DNA from: Cephalotus follicularis
Lineage: Eukaryota; Streptophyta; Magnoliopsida; Oxalidales; Cephalotaceae
DNA: 64,000 nucleotides
Assembly (NCBI GenBank): GCA_001972305.1
Contig: BDDD01001755.1
Coordinates: forward strand, 62,001 to 126,000
Direction of reading: 5' to 3'
In this document: positions 59,166 to 64,000 of the stretch, one piece after another
Layout of the letters: every line of letters begins with the position of its first letter
Numbering within the stretch: the stretch's first letter is position 1
Position numbers and translations under genes: made by a program
Notes under the pieces: generated by a model
Told to the model about the DNA's origin: nothing
Databases searched by the model: none
What the model saw: only the letters and a program-made list of their open reading frames with translations

Positions 59166-59880
59166 TGTATGGACTGGAATGAATGAATGATTTATTGGAA
59201 GCATAATTGTTTAACAGAATAAATGATAAGTGACTGATTGATTGATAGACTGAATGGTTTAAGGGATCCTAAGCTAGAACCCTAGGGGACTAGCCAATGA
59301 GTAATTGGGTGAATGATTGATTGCATAATGGATTGACAGAATGAAGCATTGGATGTATGACTGCATAATGAATGATTGAATGTAGGATTGAGTGAATGAT
59401 TGAATGATTGATTGGACGGCTACGTGAACGAATGACTGATTAAAAAGGGATATGGTTAACTACTTGTATATATACTGGTATGAGACAGTATTCATATATT
59501 TAGTCAACCACTGGATGTTAACTATTTATATATATGTTGTTATGGGACGACATATATATACCTAGTTAGCTTCTAGGTTCCCAAAAGAATGTTAAGATAT
59601 TGTAATGAGACTGAATGGACTAAAAATGAATGGATTACGATTGAATGGGCTGTTATTGAATGAATTGTGAATGAACGAATTGAATGATTACGGATTGTAC
59701 AGTCATGGAATGATTATGGAATGATGGACTATCTGCACGTAGTGCGTACAAGGACTGAGACAGGAAGGTGTGACCTTCAATGTGCCAGAGCAGTCTCCGA
59801 ACGCTAACCGAACCAAATAATGTCTACTATGAAAACTCATAGACTCTTAAGGCAAAGTTGTGATACTTGCCTGGCACATG
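59166..59880 (+). other. Internal region of the right-hand Tekay element, no gene visible
   Basis: By position this should be gag and protease, but no domain is visible. Cryptic simple sequence of GATTGAATGA type fills 59180-59450 and 59620-59710. Two AT-rich hairpins lie at about 59453-59509 and 59517-59575. Confidence 0.6.
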
Positions 59881-60697
59881 TTATGGACAGTAGCAGATGA
59901 GTACCGAAAACTAGAGGCTGTTCCAGAAATTAGCGAATACCGGGACGTGTTCCGGGAAAAATTAACGCCTCTACCTCCTGATAGATATGTAGAGTTTTCT
60001 ACAGACTTGATACCAGAATAGAACCTATATCGAGAGCTCCCTATCAAATGGCTCCTCCTAAATTGAAGGAATTAAATGTGAAATTGATGGGGTTACTCGA
60101 TAAATGTTTCACGGGACTGAGTGTTTCTCCATGTGAAGCACCCGTCTTGTTGTTAAAGGAAGAACGGATCGTTGCGAATGGGCACCGATTATCGGCAGCT
60201 CAGAAAAAATATTCGCTGCCGCATATCGATGAGTTATTTGATCGACAGAGGGGATCAACGGCGTTCTGTAAGCTAGATCTGAGAGCCGGACATCATCAGC
60301 TCAGAGTCTGATGGGAAGATGTTCTGAAGACAGTTTTTAGATCACGATATGGACATCAAGGGAATTTTGGGAATGCCGCTCGGGGTGCTGATTCCCCAAT
60401 TGCATTTATGAGTATAATGAATTAAGTTTTCAGTCCATATCTTGATCGGTTTGTCGTCATTTTTATTAATGACGTCCTGGTATATTCAAGGACAATGGAG
60501 GAACACGAAGAACATCTATACTTGGCACTGCAAACTCTCAGAGATCGTCGGCTATATGCCAAGGCAGCGAATAAAAATTCCGGTTGTTAGAGGTAGCCTT
60601 TCTGGGACATATCATATCCTATCCCGGATTGTTAAGTGGATTCTTCAAAGACTGAAGCGGGCAAAATCTGGAAATGACCAATGAATGTGACGGAGGT
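59881..60697 (+). pseudogene. Reverse transcriptase remnant of the right-hand Tekay element
   Basis: YRDVFREKL-type start, then [62 protein letters not shown]-like catalytic region (near 60445-60490) and NVTEVR of the connection. It is a strongly degraded fossil. Confidence 0.8.
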
Positions 60698-61135
60698 CCG
60701 AGGGCCGATGTGTCTATGGTATCACGTGTGGCTCTCCTATCGTAACGTCCGAGCATGTTTTGCAATGCCAAGCTCTCCACTGGTAACGATAAACATAGCA
60801 ACTATGTGCCAGTATGCACCGAGCGTTTCTCTGCCATGCATGCTGAGCCTATGTCCCGAGCTCTAACCCAGGCATCCGAGGACACAATAGTGTAGTGCAC
60901 CATAGCTCCCTTGCGTAAGAACTCTCCTCTACTACAAATGGCGTATAAAGCCGAGGATGAATACCCAGTGTCATAAACATACCATAGTACCGAGCACTGT
61001 CCAGAGCTCTACTAGGCATGTCGAGCGCTTCACATTGTGAGCATACAGCGCTGAGATTTCCTCTGGTAACTATGAATCCCCCCTAGTGTGCATGCTATAA
61101 TCCTGAATATTGTCTTGCATGCATGCCCAATAATG
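60698..61135 (+). repeat. LTR-like CCGAG-rich segment inside pol
   Basis: About 440 bp without coding signal lies between the NVTEVR end of reverse transcriptase and the LGMAGSYRCFVGGFS start of the next block. It shares with the 5' LTR (53560-54620) a dense run of CCGAG, GCATGC and ATGCC words. Confidence 0.55.
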
Positions 61136-61500
61136 CGAGGAAGCTTCCTTGGCATGGCAGGATCCTACCGTTGTTTTGTTGGAGGATTCTCGCGCATAGC
61201 TATTCCTCCGACTCGATTGACGCAGAAGAATGTAGCGCTCGAATGGAATGGACAATGTGAACGAAGCTTTCAGGAGCTCAAACATCGTTGGACTTCTGCG
61301 CCTATGTTGGCTTTGCCGAAAGGTAGTGAAGGTTTTGTGATGTACAGTGATGCATCAGGCAGTGGCTTGAGTTGTGTCTTGATGCAAAAATGGAGTGGTG
61401 ACCATATACACCTCACGTAGCTACCCAATGACTATAATTATGAACCTAGTGCCATCCAGGCAAAGGTAATGTTGTGGTAGACGTACTAAGTCGCCAGTTA
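61136..61500 (+). pseudogene. RNase H remnant of the right-hand Tekay element
   Basis: FLGMAGSYRCFVGGFSRIAI, LTQKNVALEWNGQCERSFQE, MLALPKGSEGFVMYSDASGS and GLSCVLMQK, the gypsy connection and RNase H start. The later part is degraded. Confidence 0.82.
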
Positions 61501-61699
61501 GCCTGCTTAACGATTTCTCGTACACAGGTATGCCAATGTTATTGGAAAACTCAATGTACGAATGGAATGCTGCTTAACACTACAATGAATGATCAAGGTG
61601 AATGGAAATGTGTTTCTGGATTCCTGGTGACGAATTAATAGGATCCCGAGACAGAGTTTGTACCCTTTATAGAATTAAAGGAGGAATTGTTGTCATACG

Positions 61700-62330
61700 C
61701 TCACCCCTCCAGATTTTCGGTGCATCTGACGTTTAGCGAGATGTACTGTGATCTGAAGCTTATTTAGTCGAATAATATGAAGAAAGAGCAGGCACCGTTT
61801 TCACGGGCTTGCCTTGCCCTCAACTCACGGTATCGATGCCTACCTGGGAAGGAAATGTATATACCATGAATTAGAGTAGTACAATGAGAAGCGTCTTGGT
61901 TTACCAAGAACAACGACTAACCTAAATGTTACATGAATAATTGTTGATCTCTTCTCTAAAAGTGCTCTTCTTCTGATGATCAAAACCATCTACTCTCGTG
62001 AACGGATAGAAGCCTTGTGCATTACCGAGAATGTAGGGCTTCGCGGGGTGCCGATCTACGTAATGACTGACAGGGACCCTCGTTATTACGTCCCGACTCT
62101 GAGAAAAATACAAGCAACTCTTGGTGGTCGACAGGGTTCCAACATTGTTTTCCATCCCCATACTGATAATCAGTCTGAAAGAACCCCATTTTGCTAGTTC
62201 AAAATGGGTGAACGGAGTCTTTTGGGACCAAAGTTGGCGCCGGAGTGATAGAAAAGGGTTGTTACCGATGCGAAACAGAGTAGAAACATTATGCGGGCTA
62301 CCGCATAAAGAAACTGGAAAGTACAATGGG
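61700..62330 (+). pseudogene. Integrase remnant of the right-hand Tekay element
   Basis: SHPSRFSVHL- and YCDLK-like zinc region near 61700-61760, then VPIYVMTDRDPRYYVPTLRK and VFHPHTDNQSERT of the catalytic core near 62050-62190. The C-terminus is not recognisable. Confidence 0.75.
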
Positions 62331-62858
62331 AGACCAGGAAGGATGAGAAATTCCCTAGTGGCCTCCGATTTGATATCGAGGTGTGAATAGGAAGCATGAT
62401 AATGGAAACAGTGGGCATAATTGATGGAATTTTAGGAATGAATCGGTAACGAACCCACATCTTCTGGAATTAGTAAATGGATTTACTGTATTGTATTGAT
62501 GAAATAGTAATGAAATTGTTGCGAACCGTATGGTTATGGGCCGAATGGCCCTGTATATGAGACCAAGGATTTAAGAATGTACTGTTATAGAGCATATGGC
62601 CAAGGACTGAACTGTTACTGAATCGTATGTCTGGATGGTGTGCGTGGCTAAATATCTATATATGCTGGTGCGTCACAGTATACGTATTTAGTTAGCCCCT
62701 AGACGATCACCAGAACGATGGATTTATAAGATACGAGTATATCGTTAATGTTACGGTGATGCCATGGAAGAGTATAAGTGCAACGGAAGCGTAGAATAGA
62801 CCTAAGGGTGATGTACCCTCACCTGTTTTACCCTAGAATCTCGGGACGAGATTCTTCT
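62331..62858 (+). other. Tekay 3' untranslated region with hairpin
   Basis: No gene. An AT-rich hairpin with GGCTAA/TTAGCC outer and ATGCTG/CAGTAT inner arms lies at about 62645-62700, resembling those at 59453-59575. Confidence 0.6.
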
Positions 62859-62877
62859 AAGGGGGGAGGGGGGGGAT
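62859..62877 (+). promoter_or_regulatory. Polypurine tract of the right-hand Tekay element
   Basis: A run of G and A (AAGGGGGGAGGGGGGGGAT) directly before the 3' LTR. Confidence 0.88.
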
Positions 62878-64000
62878 TGTAATGCCCGGAATTTTATTAT
62901 ATAAAAGACTGACTTTTGGACTGGGCCGAAATGTTGGGCCATATTGTTAAAGGAGAATTGGGCTTGAAATATTCATTATTGCTATTGGGCTTAAAATATG
63001 ATGAGTTGGAATTGAATTAAGGAAGAAATGGCATTTGAATTTAGAACTGGGCCTTTTGGCTTTGGGCCATTTTATGAGGAAATGAAGAAGGCATGACTTG
63101 GACTAAATTGAAATTAAAAGAGGAAAAAAATGGCAGTGTTGGGCCAACACACAAGTCCTCAGCCCAATTCTGTGAGGAAAACGGAGAGAATACTCCAGGG
63201 AATTCTAGAGAATTCCACTGGTAGCTATAAATAGTGAAGTGGAGAGTGGAGTGAGGGCTGCTGGAAAATTTGGGAAGAAGAGACGGGAGAGCTACCAAAG
63301 GGATGAGCAAAAGAACGATGCAGATTGAAGGCTAAGAGAGGAAGCTCTTGGATTCCAGGTAGGATCTACTCCTACTCAGTGTTTTCATCTCCACTGTAAA
63401 ATGTTAGAAATGCTATGTTAATGATGAAAGCAAGTGCTTGTTAAATGTTAGAATGATGGGAACATTGGCCGACTAATGCAATACATACACACTGCATCAT
63501 CACCCTCCCAGCCGAGCGTGCGTCCTAGCATCCGGGTGCTTGAACCACGCATTCTAACAGACCATGGCGCCTGCGTCTGAGCAGCTCCATAGTGAGGGCG
63601 TCCTCATATACTAAATGGCTGTCGAGGCATCATTGTTGAGGTGCCGAGGAGCCATTGCTCGAGCACCTATATGCCGAGGAGCCACAGCGTCACAGTATCA
63701 AGCTCTCTCTGCAATGGCGCCCGAGGTGGCACCGAAATACCGAGCTTTCTATACCATGCGCCAGCATATTGCCTTCTCCTCAAGCAGTGTCCATGGCATG
63801 TGAATATAGCGTTGGAACCATGCGGGTGTCCGAGGACACGCATCGGAGGACACCCAGAATGGTATGCTATAGCTACCATGCATACAGAGATGGCACAAGA
63901 GAGCAAGCGTAATCCATGCATTCCTGAGCTTTCCATCCTCAGCATATCATGGTGCCGAGCAGCATCCGGTACGCATCCCATGCGTACCACAATGCCGAGC
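62878..64000 (+). repeat. 3' LTR of the right-hand Tekay element, cut by the window edge
   Basis: TGTAATGCCCGG onward aligns with 49610-49818 and then 52990-54060 of the 5' LTR, with scattered differences of a few percent. It lacks the ~145-bp stretch seen in the 5' LTR near 53371-53517, which includes a duplicated TATATACCATACATAT motif. Confidence 0.92.

Larger units (their letters stand above)
9293..64000 (-). mobile_element. Ty1/copia element split by CACTA and gypsy insertions
   Basis: On the minus strand the order is gag (right arm, 48530-49165), gag end with zinc-knuckle region, protease, integrase, reverse transcriptase and RNase H (left arm, 9651-13655), then the 3' LTR (9293-9503). 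CACTA splits it with ACG on both sides (13656-13658, 48527-48529). A second split by a gypsy element starts at 49610, so its 5' LTR must lie beyond the window. The order integrase before reverse transcriptase is diagnostic of copia. The copy is broken; the sub-lineage was not assigned. Confidence 0.85.
49610..64000 (+). mobile_element. Tekay-type Ty3/gypsy element with long LTRs (runs off the window)
   Basis: 5' LTR 49610-55928 (about 3.14 kb without the solo LTR inside it), primer-binding site at 55933, remnants of gag, reverse transcriptase, RNase H and integrase, polypurine tract and 3' LTR from 62878. It is heavily decayed, with many breaks, and holds two solo LTRs. The two LTRs are alike but not identical. 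Confidence 0.88.

Overview
This is a stretch of a seed-plant nuclear genome, probably a dicot, built almost entirely of transposable elements nested in one another. I found no host gene, rRNA or functional tRNA gene. The evidence for a plant is a full-size CACTA (En/Spm) DNA transposon with Tnp2- and TnpA-type genes, Ty3/gypsy elements of the Tekay/Del, Tat and Athila-like lineages, a Ty1/copia element, and a tRNA-derived SINE.

Layout. (1) 1-848: 3' part of a plus-strand gypsy LTR. (2) About 850-1917: an LTR-like sequence I could not assign. (3) About 1918-9065: a minus-strand Tat-lineage gypsy element with a second, archaeal-type RNase H, interrupted at 3938-5178 by the 3' tail of a Tekay-type element. 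(4) 9293 to beyond the right edge: a minus-strand Ty1/copia element. Its left arm is 9293-13658 and its right arm 48527-49609. (5) 13659-48526: one CACTA transposon sits inside the copia element, with ACG target duplications on both sides. Four insertions swell it: a Tekay-type element (14023-23855), a short Athila-like element (24702-30327, TSD TAGCC), a minus-strand Tekay-type element (31619-41022, TSD AGTTT, itself holding a solo LTR at 37128-38016, TSD TAAAC) and a solo LTR (43903-46588, TSD TTAAT). Without these the CACTA element is about 7.3 kb. (6) 49610 to beyond the window: a plus-strand Tekay-type element with ~3.1-kb LTRs. It holds a solo LTR in its 5' LTR (49819-52989, TSD ATGAA) and another behind its primer-binding site (56240-59160, TSD CAGAC).

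Order of events. Copia came first, then CACTA inside it, then the LTR elements inside CACTA. The Athila-like element is probably the youngest, because its two 1320-bp LTRs are almost identical. The CACTA tnp2 gene is decayed, with many stops and two frame changes. The TnpA-type gene is open in every exon traced.

Most interesting signal. At least five LTR types that do not otherwise look alike carry short arrays of imperfect palindromes with a GTCGAC core (CAGTCGACTG, GCGTCGACGC or GACGTCGA forms). In all of them neighbouring copies lie 20-22 bp apart, about two turns of the helix. A second signal is an array of short hairpins in one LTR family whose stems differ in sequence while pairing is kept.
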